Source: Actinopolymorpha singaporensis (GTDB lineage Bacteria; Actinomycetota; Actinomycetes; Propionibacteriales; Actinopolymorphaceae). From it: 64,000 nt of DNA. How positions within the stretch are numbered: the stretch's first letter is position 1; each line of letters begins with the position of its first letter. The stretch spans positions 5,443,981 through 5,507,980 of the forward strand of contig NZ_LT629732.1 in NCBI RefSeq assembly GCF_900104745.1, in the 5' to 3' direction. The translations under genes and the position numbers were made by a program. A model generated the notes under the pieces. That model had not been told where the DNA came from. It worked only from the letters and a program-made list of their open reading frames with translations, and searched no databases. This document shows positions 33,494 through 40,461 of this stretch, in pieces.

Positions 33494-34108
33494 TCAGAGC
33501 CAGCCGTTGGCGTCTGCGATCCGGACCGCCTCGGCGCGGGTACGCGCACCTGTCTTGCCGATCGCGCTGGACAGATGGTTGCGGACCGTCCCCTCCGACA
33601 GCACCAGCGCCCGCGCGATGTCGGCCACCGTCCCGCCGCCGCGGGTCTCCAGGAGCACGTCGCGTTCCCGTGCGGTCAGCGGGCTCTCCCCCGAAGTGAG
33701 TGACTCCACCGCCAGCGTCGGGTCCACCACCCGCAGGCCCTGGTGCACCCGCCGGATGCTGTCGGCGAGCTGGGACGCGGGGGTGTCCTTCACCACGAAG
33801 CCGCTCGCACCGGCGGCCAGCGCCCGGCGAAGGTAGCCGGGCCGGCCGAACGTCGTGACCACGAGCACCCGGCAGTCCGGCAGCGCCGTCCGCAGGTCGC
33901 GGGTGGCGGTGATGCCGTCGGCGCCGGGCATCTCCACGTCCAGCAACGCGACGTCGGGCGTGGTCTCCCGTGCTCGGGCCACCACCTCGTCGCCCCGCCC
34001 CACCTCGCCCACCACCTCCAGGTCGGCCTCCAGGGACAGCAGGGCGGCGAGCGCTCCGCGGACCAGGTGCTGGTCGTCGGCGAGCAGGATCCGGATCGAC
34101 TCGCTCAC
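33494..34108 (-). CDS. DesR/YvfU-like response regulator
   Basis: A 204-residue NarL-type regulator. The receiver domain reads RILLADDQHLVRGAL, with the phosphoacceptor in VALLDVEMPGADG, VTTFGR and FVVKDTPAS. The HTH region is LTARERDVLLETRGGGTVADI followed by TVRNHLSSAIGKTGARTR. The length and the ADGITATRDLR stretch resemble the DesR group. The GTG overlaps the kinase stop by four bases. It is the last gene of the four-gene ABC-2/DesKR operon and is the likely binder of the 21-bp-spaced direct repeats upstream of the operon. Confidence 0.92.
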   Translation of the reverse strand: MSESIRILLADDQHLVRGALAALLSLEADLEVVGEVGRGDEVVARARETTPDVALLDVEMPGADGITATRDLRTALPDCRVLVVTTFGRPGYLRRALAAGASGFVVKDTPASQLADSIRRVHQGLRVVDPTLAVESLTSGESPLTARERDVLLETRGGGTVADIARALVLSEGTVRNHLSSAIGKTGARTRAEAVRIADANGWL

Positions 34109-35400
34109 GCGGGCACCTCCGCCCGCAGCGCGAACCCGCCACCGGGCAACGGGCCGGCGGACAGGCTGCCACCGGCGGCGCGCACGCGTTCGGCCAGGCC
34201 GACCAGCCCGTGTGAGGAGGCCGGGTCGTCGAACCCGTCGGAGAGGTTGAACGGCGGCTCGACCGGTGCGGGGCCGTTCGCTGCGTGGCCGTTCCAGCCC
34301 CTGCCGGGACGCCGACTGGTTCCGTCGTCGACGACCTCCACGCTGGTGGGGGTCAGATGTACGGTGCAGGTCGCCGCTCCGCTGTGCCGTACGACGTTGG
34401 TCACGCCCTCGCGCACGACCCACCCGAACACTTCCCGCGGCGGCCCGGTCACCTCGTCGGCGGAGCTCGGCAGCACCGCGGTGATGCCCGCGGACTCCAG
34501 GGCATACCGGGCCTGGCTGAGCTCGGCAGCCAGGCTGGTGGCGCGGTAGCCCGCGACCGTGGCCCGGACGTCGGCCAGCGCCTCCCGGGCCAGGCGTTCG
34601 ACGTCGGCGATCTCACCGGCTGCGCGTTCGGGCCGCTGCTCCAGCAGCCGGCCTGCCAACTCCGCCTTGACGGTGATGACGGTGAGGCTGTGCCCGAGGA
34701 TGTCGTGCAGGTCCCTGGAGAAGCGCAGCCGCTCGTCCGCTACTGCCAGCCGGGCGATCTCGCCCTGGGCCTCGCGCAACTCCCAGTTGCGCCGCAGCAG
34801 GCTGACGAACGCCGAGGAGGCCAGCGCACCCAGCAGCACAGACATCGTGCCCTCCGGGGTGATGTTCCACCCAGGGACGGCCAGCGGCGCGACGACGGTC
34901 GCCGCGACACATCCACCCGTCCACCAGGCCGACGTGCGCGCCGGGAGCGCCGCGGCACCGCCCGCGGCGACGTAGACCAGGCAGAACATGCCGTCCTCGC
35001 CCGCGAGCAGGCAGAACGCGCCGCAGAGCACCGCCAGCGTCGCCAGCCACACCAACGAGTGGCGGCGGTCGGCGTCGCGGCGCACCAACCGGAAGATCAC
35101 GACGTAGGTGGCGCAGAACCCCACGGTGACCGCGGCGACGAGCAGCTGCCACTCCCAGGAGGGATTCCGCTTCAGGGCCGACGACACCGGCGAGACGATG
35201 AAGACCAGCCAAAGGGCGGCTCCAAAGATGCCCCGCCACCGCCTCCGGCGGTCTCGTCGCGTGAGCTCGGGCTCCCTCGGTTCGGCGGTCCCCGGGACGA
35301 CCGGGGAGCCGGCGTCGAAGGAGACGGCCACCGCGCGGCCGCTGTCCGGCCGGTCAGGTGCCGTGTCCTCGCCGGGCACGGCGTTCGGGGTCACGCTCAT
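34105..35400 (-). CDS. DesK-like membrane sensor histidine kinase
   Basis: A 431-residue kinase with a basic N-terminus and about four to five transmembrane helices (residues 55-215). The cytoplasmic part has the phosphoacceptor His in RFSRDLHDILGHSLTVITVKAELA, very close to the DesK H-box. The N-box is VREGVTNVVRHS and the G-box is SSHGLVGLAERVRAAGG. DesK-type sensors read membrane fluidity or envelope state through their membrane helices. The gene lies 65 bases after the ABC-2 permease, and the cognate regulator overlaps its end. The organisation matches Bacillus yvfRSTU-type ABC/two-component sets (from memory). Confidence 0.92.
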   Translation of the reverse strand: MSVTPNAVPGEDTAPDRPDSGRAVAVSFDAGSPVVPGTAEPREPELTRRDRRRRWRGIFGAALWLVFIVSPVSSALKRNPSWEWQLLVAAVTVGFCATYVVIFRLVRRDADRRHSLVWLATLAVLCGAFCLLAGEDGMFCLVYVAAGGAAALPARTSAWWTGGCVAATVVAPLAVPGWNITPEGTMSVLLGALASSAFVSLLRRNWELREAQGEIARLAVADERLRFSRDLHDILGHSLTVITVKAELAGRLLEQRPERAAGEIADVERLAREALADVRATVAGYRATSLAAELSQARYALESAGITAVLPSSADEVTGPPREVFGWVVREGVTNVVRHSGAATCTVHLTPTSVEVVDDGTSRRPGRGWNGHAANGPAPVEPPFNLSDGFDDPASSHGLVGLAERVRAAGGSLSAGPLPGGGFALRAEVPA

Positions 35401-35465
35401 CGACCTCAGTTTCCGGTAGCTGTTCGCCGGCGGCTCGGCGGGTGCCGGATCCGGGCGTTCGTACT

Positions 35466-36197
35466 TCACGCCCGGGCGGTGTCGACGCGGTACCGCCGCA
35501 CCACGATCAGTGTGAGCACTGCCGTCCAGGCCAGCAACACGGGCACCGCCTGCCACTCGAACCCGGACAGGCCGAGCGGGCTGCGGCCGATGATTCCCAG
35601 CCAGTACGACGGAAGCAGCTGCGCCAGGTTCGCCATCAGCCTGGGCATCGCCTCGACCGGGATGAAGATGCCGCCGAACAGGGACAGGACCATGAAGGTG
35701 GCCGGATAGATCGCCTGGGCGCTGTCGGGCGAGGCGACGTACCCGATGACGATCCCGATCACCGCGAACGGGATCAGGGCCAGCCACAGCCCGACGGCCG
35801 ACATCGCCCACTCCTGTGGAGCGAGCCGGACGTGCGCGGCCAGCCCGCCCGCGCCGTAGACCAGGACCACGGAGGGCACGGCCACCAGCATGGCCACCGC
35901 GGCCTTGGCCACGAGGTAGGAGAGCGGCTTGAGTGGCGTCAGCCGGAGCTGGCGGTTCCAGCCGCTCTGGCGTTCCAGCGCGATCCGCGAGCCGGCCGAC
36001 ATCGCGGCGCTCATCGAGCCGAACGCCGCCATCGAGACCATGAGGTACGCCCGCACGTCCACGCCGTTGATGTGCCCCTTGCCGTACATCTGGACGTAGA
36101 CCAGGAACAGCACCACCGGCATCGCGAGGGTGAAGATGAGGAACCGCTTGTTCCGGTAGGCGCGGCGCGCCTCCAACATGAGGTAACGCGTCGTCAT
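35466..36197 (-). CDS. ABC-2 type transporter permease
   Basis: A 243-residue membrane protein with six predicted helices (YRNKRFLIFTLAMPVVLFLVY first, VPVLLAWTAVLTLIVVRRY last) and the ABC-2 family stretch FGGIFIPVEAMPRLMANLAQ followed by LPSYWLG. It overlaps the ATPase gene by four bases (ATGA), so the two form one exporter. Such exporters beside DesKR-like pairs often move lipids, antimicrobial peptides or drugs; the substrate is not known here. Confidence 0.9.
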   Translation of the reverse strand: MTTRYLMLEARRAYRNKRFLIFTLAMPVVLFLVYVQMYGKGHINGVDVRAYLMVSMAAFGSMSAAMSAGSRIALERQSGWNRQLRLTPLKPLSYLVAKAAVAMLVAVPSVVLVYGAGGLAAHVRLAPQEWAMSAVGLWLALIPFAVIGIVIGYVASPDSAQAIYPATFMVLSLFGGIFIPVEAMPRLMANLAQLLPSYWLGIIGRSPLGLSGFEWQAVPVLLAWTAVLTLIVVRRYRVDTARA

Positions 36198-37138
36198 GAC
36201 CGGCTCTCCTGGTCGTTCCGGCTGTGGGTCGGGTCGGTGGGCGCGGCGGTGCCCTGGTCGTCGGCCGCGGAGGTGAGGGCCACCACGGCGTCCTCGAGGT
36301 CGACGCTGCGGACCTCCAGGTCACGGGCCTGCTCATACGCCGACAGCAGCGCGCGCAGCGCGGCGTCCGCGTCGGTGCAGTGCAGCGTCACGCGGTCACC
36401 GCGGACCGCGACGTCGAAGACGCCGGGCAGGGCACGCAGCCGGGCCTCGTCCGCACCGGGAAGCCGCGCACCGATCCGCCGGCCGCTCACCTGGTTCTTG
36501 ATCGCGGCGGCGGTCCCGTCGGCGATGATCCGGCCGGACCGCATCAGCACCACCCGGTCGGCGTAGTCGTCGGCCTCGTCGAGGTAGTGGGTGGCGAACA
36601 ACACGGTCCGGCCGGCCGCGGTGAGGTTGCGCATCGCCGCCCAGAACGCGCGCCGGGACTCCACGTCCATCCCGACAGTGGGTTCGTCGAGGACGAGCAG
36701 GACGGGGTCGGGTACGACCGCCAGGGCGAACCGCACCCGCTGTGCCTGCCCGCCGGACAGCTTGCCGGTGGGCCGGTCGGCGAGGTCGGCGATGCCTGCA
36801 CGCTCCAGCGCCTCCTCCACCGGCAACGGCGCGCGGTGCAGGGCGGCGAACATCGCGACCAGCTCGCCCACGCTCGCGTCCGGCAGCAGCGACCCGGCCT
36901 GCAGCATCGCACCGACGTGCCCCTGCGCCACCGCCTGACGGGGTTCGGCGCCGAACAACGCGACCGTGCCCTGGTCGGGCCGGGCCAGGCCGAGCAGCAT
37001 GTCGACGGTGGTGGACTTGCCGGCGCCGTTGGGGCCGAGCAACGCCACCACCTCACCGGGCGCGATGTCGAGGTCGACACCGCGGACGGCGTGGACGTCG
37101 CCGTAGCTCTTCACCAGTCCGGACAGGTGGACCGCCAT
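36194..37138 (-). CDS. ABC-2 type transporter ATPase
   Basis: The 314-residue ATPase partner of the permease that follows. Walker A is GPNGAGKSTTVD, the Q-loop is near AMLQAGSLLPD, the signature is LSGGQAQRVRFA, Walker B is LLVLDEPTVGMD and the switch His is in LFATHYLDEAD. A C-terminal 90-residue extension (from about AAIKNQVSGRRIG) is typical of drug/lipid exporters of the DrrA/NodI type. I chose the ATG at 37138 (MAVHLSGLVKSYG) because it matches the family start; the frame stays open to 37315 but that stretch is Arg/Thr low-complexity. First gene of the operon. Confidence 0.92.
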   Translation of the reverse strand: MAVHLSGLVKSYGDVHAVRGVDLDIAPGEVVALLGPNGAGKSTTVDMLLGLARPDQGTVALFGAEPRQAVAQGHVGAMLQAGSLLPDASVGELVAMFAALHRAPLPVEEALERAGIADLADRPTGKLSGGQAQRVRFALAVVPDPVLLVLDEPTVGMDVESRRAFWAAMRNLTAAGRTVLFATHYLDEADDYADRVVLMRSGRIIADGTAAAIKNQVSGRRIGARLPGADEARLRALPGVFDVAVRGDRVTLHCTDADAALRALLSAYEQARDLEVRSVDLEDAVVALTSAADDQGTAAPTDPTHSRNDQESRS

Positions 37139-37171
37139 GCCGTTCGCGGCCGGGGGCGGGTTCGAGGGCGC

Positions 37172-37231
37172 CGTACGCCGGTGGGACGTACGGGGGGAAT
37201 TCGTACGAGCCGTACGGGACCGTGCCGTACG
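37172..37231. repeat. cluster of five GTAC sites upstream of the ABC-2 operon
   Basis: Five (C)GTAC(G) elements fall within 60 bases between the ATPase gene and the operator region. Read in one reverse frame they spell a Tyr/Pro/Gly-rich string (PYGTVPYGSYEFPPY), so this could be a remnant or alternative N-terminal linker, not a binding array. A similar cluster lies at about 20094-20130. Confidence 0.35.
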
Positions 37232-37316
37232 GGATGGTGTCGTCTGCACGGAGTCCACGGTGCCGGTCCGGTGGTGCGCCGCACTGCGCCGGTGATCCTG
37301 GTCCGGGCATGACATC

Positions 37317-37349
37317 TGTCACGTTCGGCCCGGCCGGTGTCACGTTCGG
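37317..37349 (-). promoter_or_regulatory. tandem 12-bp direct repeat, 21-bp period, upstream of the ABC-2/DesKR operon
   Basis: TGTCACGTTCGG occurs at 37317-37328 and again, identical, at 37338-37349. The 21-base period is two helical turns, so both copies face the same side of the DNA, as expected for two NarL/DesR-type regulator dimers or a head-to-tail dimer. It lies about 180 bases before the ATPase ATG. The rest of the 347-base gap to the divergent DUF3099 gene holds a GTAC cluster and no gene. Confidence 0.6.
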
Positions 37350-37485
37350 GCGCGCCGAGTGGTCCTGAGGGGGTAGGTCCACCGGGATCGGGAGAGCCGG
37401 TGGGCTGTCAGGGCCGTCGGAACGCCACTCGCCGGTGGGAACTGTCGGTGGGCGCGCGTACCGTGGATCGAGTGCGGGAGGTGGA

Positions 37486-37815
37486 ATGAGCCAGAAGTCG
37501 GATCAGGATGTATTCCGGATCTCGGGAGCTCCGCGCAGTCTGAAGGCCGACGTGCGGTCCCGGGAGGTGCGATACCTGATCTCCATGGGGATACGAACGC
37601 TCTGCTTCGTGGGTGCGTTCGTCACTCAGGGCATCGTCCGATGGCTGCTCATCGTGGCGGCGTTCATCCTCCCGTACGTCGCCGTCGTGATCGCCAACGC
37701 CGGTCGAGAGCGCACCAAGGCTCCGCCACCCGCCTACCTGCCCGATCATCGGCTGGAGCTTCCGGCACCTCCGGAGCGCCCTGTCCCGCCGCAAAATAAC
37801 GCGAGGACCGGCTAG
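37486..37815 (+). CDS. DUF3099 membrane protein
   Basis: A 109-residue protein with the DUF3099 signature DVRSREVRYLISMGIRTLCF followed by two transmembrane helices (FVGAFVTQG and RWLLIVAAFILPYVAVVIAN) and a Pro-rich cytoplasmic tail. The ATG at 37486 has GGGAGG four to five bases upstream. DUF3099 proteins are small actinobacterial membrane proteins of unknown function, often near SURF1 and moaA, as here. A two-hairpin RNA with a terminator follows directly. Confidence 0.9.
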   Translation: MSQKSDQDVFRISGAPRSLKADVRSREVRYLISMGIRTLCFVGAFVTQGIVRWLLIVAAFILPYVAVVIANAGRERTKAPPPAYLPDHRLELPAPPERPVPPQNNARTG

Positions 37816-37844
37816 ACCTACCTGGTGCCTTCGTGCCAGACTCG

Positions 37845-37932
37845 TTCTGCGCGCTCCGCTTCCCCCGTCGGAGTGCGACGTGATGCGATGCCGGGCGGCT
37901 TCCCCCGTGGCTGCCCGGCATCGCTTCTTGTT
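37845..37932 (+). ncRNA. 6C-like small RNA (two C-loop hairpins, the second a terminator)
   Basis: Hairpin 1 has a 9-bp stem (37850-37858 with 37869-37877) and the loop CTTCCCCCGT. Hairpin 2 has a 15-bp stem (37885-37899 with 37910-37924, one G-T pair), the loop TTCCCCCGTG, and then TTCTTGTT. Two consecutive hairpins exposing C-runs, the second a terminator, is the defining layout of the actinobacterial 6C RNA family; here each loop has five Cs, not six. C-rich loops can pair with Shine-Dalgarno sequences. The 5' end is uncertain: it may have its own promoter near 37813 (TAGACC) or derive from the DUF3099 3' end. Confidence 0.6.
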
Positions 37933-38096
37933 ATCTACGGACCGTTAATTATGACTCAGCGTGAGCTAATCCGCCGGATGTCGCCACTCTCGGCTACTCC
38001 ACGCAGTCAGGCCGTCCGGAGCCCCCAGCGGACCCACCGGCCCGGGGGCGCGGGTCCGGCTTCTCAGGCGCGGCGGTCGCGCGGTGAGGTGGAGTC

Positions 38097-38309
38097 GTGA
38101 CCGAGCCTGTGGTCGAGCCCGAGCCGATCTGTTCGGCCAGGGGGTGCAGCGCGCCCGCCGAGTGGGCGTTGCGCTGGAACAATCCGCGCATCCACCCCGA
38201 GGAACGCCGCAAGACCTGGCTCGCGTGTGAGGCCCACCGCGCCCAGTTGTCCGACTTCCTGTCCGCCCGCGGCTTCCTGCGCGAGGTGGAGCCCTTCTCC
38301 CCCGACTGA
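38097..38309 (+). CDS. small conserved actinobacterial zinc-ribbon-like protein
   Basis: A 70-residue protein with a CSARGC pair near residue 12, a WALRWNNPRIHPEERRKTWL stretch, and a CEAH motif near residue 44. Together these give three Cys and one His, suitable for one zinc. Homologues are common beside DUF3099/moaA in actinomycetes and are sometimes misnamed in databases. GTG start at 38097. Function unknown. Confidence 0.8.
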   Translation: MTEPVVEPEPICSARGCSAPAEWALRWNNPRIHPEERRKTWLACEAHRAQLSDFLSARGFLREVEPFSPD

Positions 38310-38346
38310 TCGACAACGCAGCCGGTCGTGATGCGGGGGCAGCGTG

Positions 38347-39345
38347 CTAGCCGCCGATGGCGGACATGGGGCGGGAGGGTTGCAGGAAGCTCGGGTCGTC
38401 GATGCCGTGACCGGGCAGTTTGCCGGCCATCGCGGCCTGCCAGCGCCGGGCGAGTTCGGCGTCGTCGGCCCCTGAGCGCAGAGCGGTGCGCAGGTCGGAC
38501 TCCGACCGCGCGAACAGGCAGTTGCGGACCTGACCGTCGGCGGTGAGCCGGACCCGGTCGCAGTCGCCGCAGAACGGCCTGGTCACCGACGCGATCACCC
38601 CGACCCGGCCCGGGCCCCCGTCGACGAGGAACGACTCGGCGGGCGCGCTGCCCCGCCGGCTCGGGTCGTCGGGCACCAGAGTGAACCGGGTTTCCAGCCG
38701 CTCGATGATCTCCTCGGCGGTCACCATGGTCTGCCGGTCCCAGCCGTGCTGGGCGTCCAGCGGCATCTGCTCGATGAACCGCAGCTCGTATCCACGCTCC
38801 AGGCACCAGGCGAGCAGGTCGGGCGCCTCGTGGTCGTTGGTGCCGCGCATCAGCACCGAGTTGACCTTCACCGGCGTCAGTCCGGCCTCCGCGGCGGCCG
38901 CGAGCCCGGCGACCACGTCGTTCCACCGGTCGCGGCGGGTGAGCCGGGCGAACGTGTCGGGGCTCAGGGTGTCGAGGGAGACGTTGATGCGGTCCAGCCC
39001 CGCCTCGCGCAGGGGCGCCGCCAGCCGGGTGAGCCCGATCCCGTTGCTGGTCAGCGAGATCTCCGGGCGGGGCGAGAGTCGCGCCGTACGGGAAACGATG
39101 TCGACCAGGCCGCGCCGGACCAGTGGCTCGCCGCCGGTGAAGCGGACCTCGCGCACCCCGAGCCGGCACACGGCGACCTCGACCAGCCGGGCGACCTCGT
39201 CGTCGGTGAGCAGCTCGGGCCCGGGCAGCCAGGCGAGCCCCTCGGCCGGCATGCAGTAGGTGCAGCGCAGGTTGCAGCGGTCCGTCAGGGAGACCCGCAG
39301 GTCGGTTGCCACCCGGCCGAAGGAGTCCACTAGTTGCGCGACCAT
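38347..39345 (-). CDS. moaA: GTP 3',8-cyclase
   Basis: This radical-SAM enzyme starts molybdenum-cofactor synthesis by cyclising GTP. The 332-residue protein has the SAM-binding cluster CNLRCTYC near residue 22, the TGGEPLVRRGL stretch and the second cluster Cys residues in RPFCGDCDRVRLTADGQVRNC. It ends in the essential Gly-Gly (SAIGG). The ATG at 39345 is six bases after a TAGGCT box, so the mRNA is probably leaderless. It is divergent from SURF1. No other moa gene is in the window. Confidence 0.96.
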   Translation of the reverse strand: MVAQLVDSFGRVATDLRVSLTDRCNLRCTYCMPAEGLAWLPGPELLTDDEVARLVEVAVCRLGVREVRFTGGEPLVRRGLVDIVSRTARLSPRPEISLTSNGIGLTRLAAPLREAGLDRINVSLDTLSPDTFARLTRRDRWNDVVAGLAAAAEAGLTPVKVNSVLMRGTNDHEAPDLLAWCLERGYELRFIEQMPLDAQHGWDRQTMVTAEEIIERLETRFTLVPDDPSRRGSAPAESFLVDGGPGRVGVIASVTRPFCGDCDRVRLTADGQVRNCLFARSESDLRTALRSGADDAELARRWQAAMAGKLPGHGIDDPSFLQPSRPMSAIGG

Positions 39346-39351
39346 TCGCCC

Positions 39352-39357
39352 AGCCTA
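39352..39357 (-). promoter_or_regulatory. -10 box of a leaderless moaA promoter
   Basis: Reverse-strand TAGGCT ends six bases before the ATG at 39345. No ribosome site is present. Confidence 0.5.
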
Positions 39358-39485
39358 GGACACACCTCCGACAGTCGCCCCCTCTCGAAGCCAGACTCGG
39401 GCGGCGGCGCACGGAGCCGCGCCCGGATCCGTGCCCGAAGACGGCCGTCGACACCCCGATGGGAGGGCCGCCGGGCTGGTTCGGT

Positions 39486-39491
39486 TAGCGT
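39486..39491 (+). promoter_or_regulatory. -10 box of a leaderless SURF1 promoter
   Basis: TAGCGT ends eight bases before the GTG at 39500, the family start of SURF1. No ribosome site is present. Confidence 0.45.
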
Positions 39492-39499
39492 CATTCATC

Positions 39500-40438
39500 G
39501 TGTACCGCTTCCTGTTGCGGCCACGCTGGCTCGCCATGATGGTCGCGGTCGTGATCGCGGCCGCCGTGTGCGTCGAACTCGCCGGCTGGCAGCTGCACCG
39601 CCTGGAGGCGCGCCGCGCACACAACGCCCTGGTCACCAGCAACTCCGGCGTGTCCGCCCGACCCGTCGGCGACGTGCTCGCGCCGGGCCGGTCGGTGGGC
39701 CCGGGCAAGGAGTACGCCCAGGTGAAGGCCCGCGGCACCTACGACGCCCGGCACCAGATCCTGGTCCGGTACCGCCCGCTGCAGGGCGAGCCCGGCTTCA
39801 ACGTCCTCACTCCGCTGCGGCTGGCCGGGTCGAGGAACGCCGTCCTGGTCAATCGGGGCTGGATTCCCAGCCTCCGGTCCACCGACGCACCCAGGGCACC
39901 CGCCCCGCCCGCCGGCGAGGTCACGGTGATCGCGCGGGTCCGGGCCAGCGAGGCAGCGGACCGGCCGGAGAAGGTGATCGACGGGCAGGTCCGGTTCATC
40001 CAGGTCCGGGCGATCTCGGCGGTCGTGCCGTATCCCCTGCTCGGCGACTACGTCGAACTCGCCCGTCAGATCCCCGCCCAGCGATCCGACCTCCCGCGGA
40101 TGCTCCCGCCGCCCGAACTGTCGGAGGGGCCGCACCTGGCGTACGCGTTCCAGTGGTACATGTTCGCGCTGATCGCGGTCGCCGGCGGAATCTTCCTGGC
40201 GTACGACGAGGCCCACGACGGCAGGCTGCGCGAACGGCTCCGGAATATGCGGGTCGAACCCAACGAACCCCGCCAACCCCGCCAATCCCCCGGACGCACG
40301 TCGCCCGGCCGTACGCCCCCGGCGCGAAGCCCCGGGCCGCCCGAGCGCCCCGGCCCCGCCGGTCCGACGGGCACTCGCGGGCACTCGGGCACGAGCGCGA
40401 CACTGGAGAACGAGGACAGCGCGCGGCGTCCCACCTGA
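39500..40438 (+). CDS. SURF1-family cytochrome oxidase assembly protein
   Basis: A 312-residue membrane protein thought to help haem a3/copper assembly of aa3-type cytochrome c oxidase. It has the SURF1 layout: an N-terminal helix (PRWLAMMVAVVIAAAVCVELAG), then the WQLHRLEARRAHNAL motif, a periplasmic domain with the typical VNRGWIPS stretch, and a second helix with HLAYAFQWYMFALIAVAGG. A disordered Pro/Arg/Gly-rich tail of about 70 residues follows. I chose the GTG at 39500 (VYRFLLRPRW) because homologues begin there; the frame extends upstream to 39431 without family similarity. Confidence 0.92.
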   Translation: MYRFLLRPRWLAMMVAVVIAAAVCVELAGWQLHRLEARRAHNALVTSNSGVSARPVGDVLAPGRSVGPGKEYAQVKARGTYDARHQILVRYRPLQGEPGFNVLTPLRLAGSRNAVLVNRGWIPSLRSTDAPRAPAPPAGEVTVIARVRASEAADRPEKVIDGQVRFIQVRAISAVVPYPLLGDYVELARQIPAQRSDLPRMLPPPELSEGPHLAYAFQWYMFALIAVAGGIFLAYDEAHDGRLRERLRNMRVEPNEPRQPRQSPGRTSPGRTPPARSPGPPERPGPAGPTGTRGHSGTSATLENEDSARRPT

Positions 40439-40461
40439 CGGCGCCTTGAGGAGCGTGGGAC

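Noticed and set aside
37053-37382. A reverse open frame with a Tyr/Pro/Gly-rich stretch (PYGTVPYGSYEFPPY)
   Set aside because: It overlaps the ABC ATPase start and its upstream region, has no family match, and the pattern follows from clustered GTAC sites.
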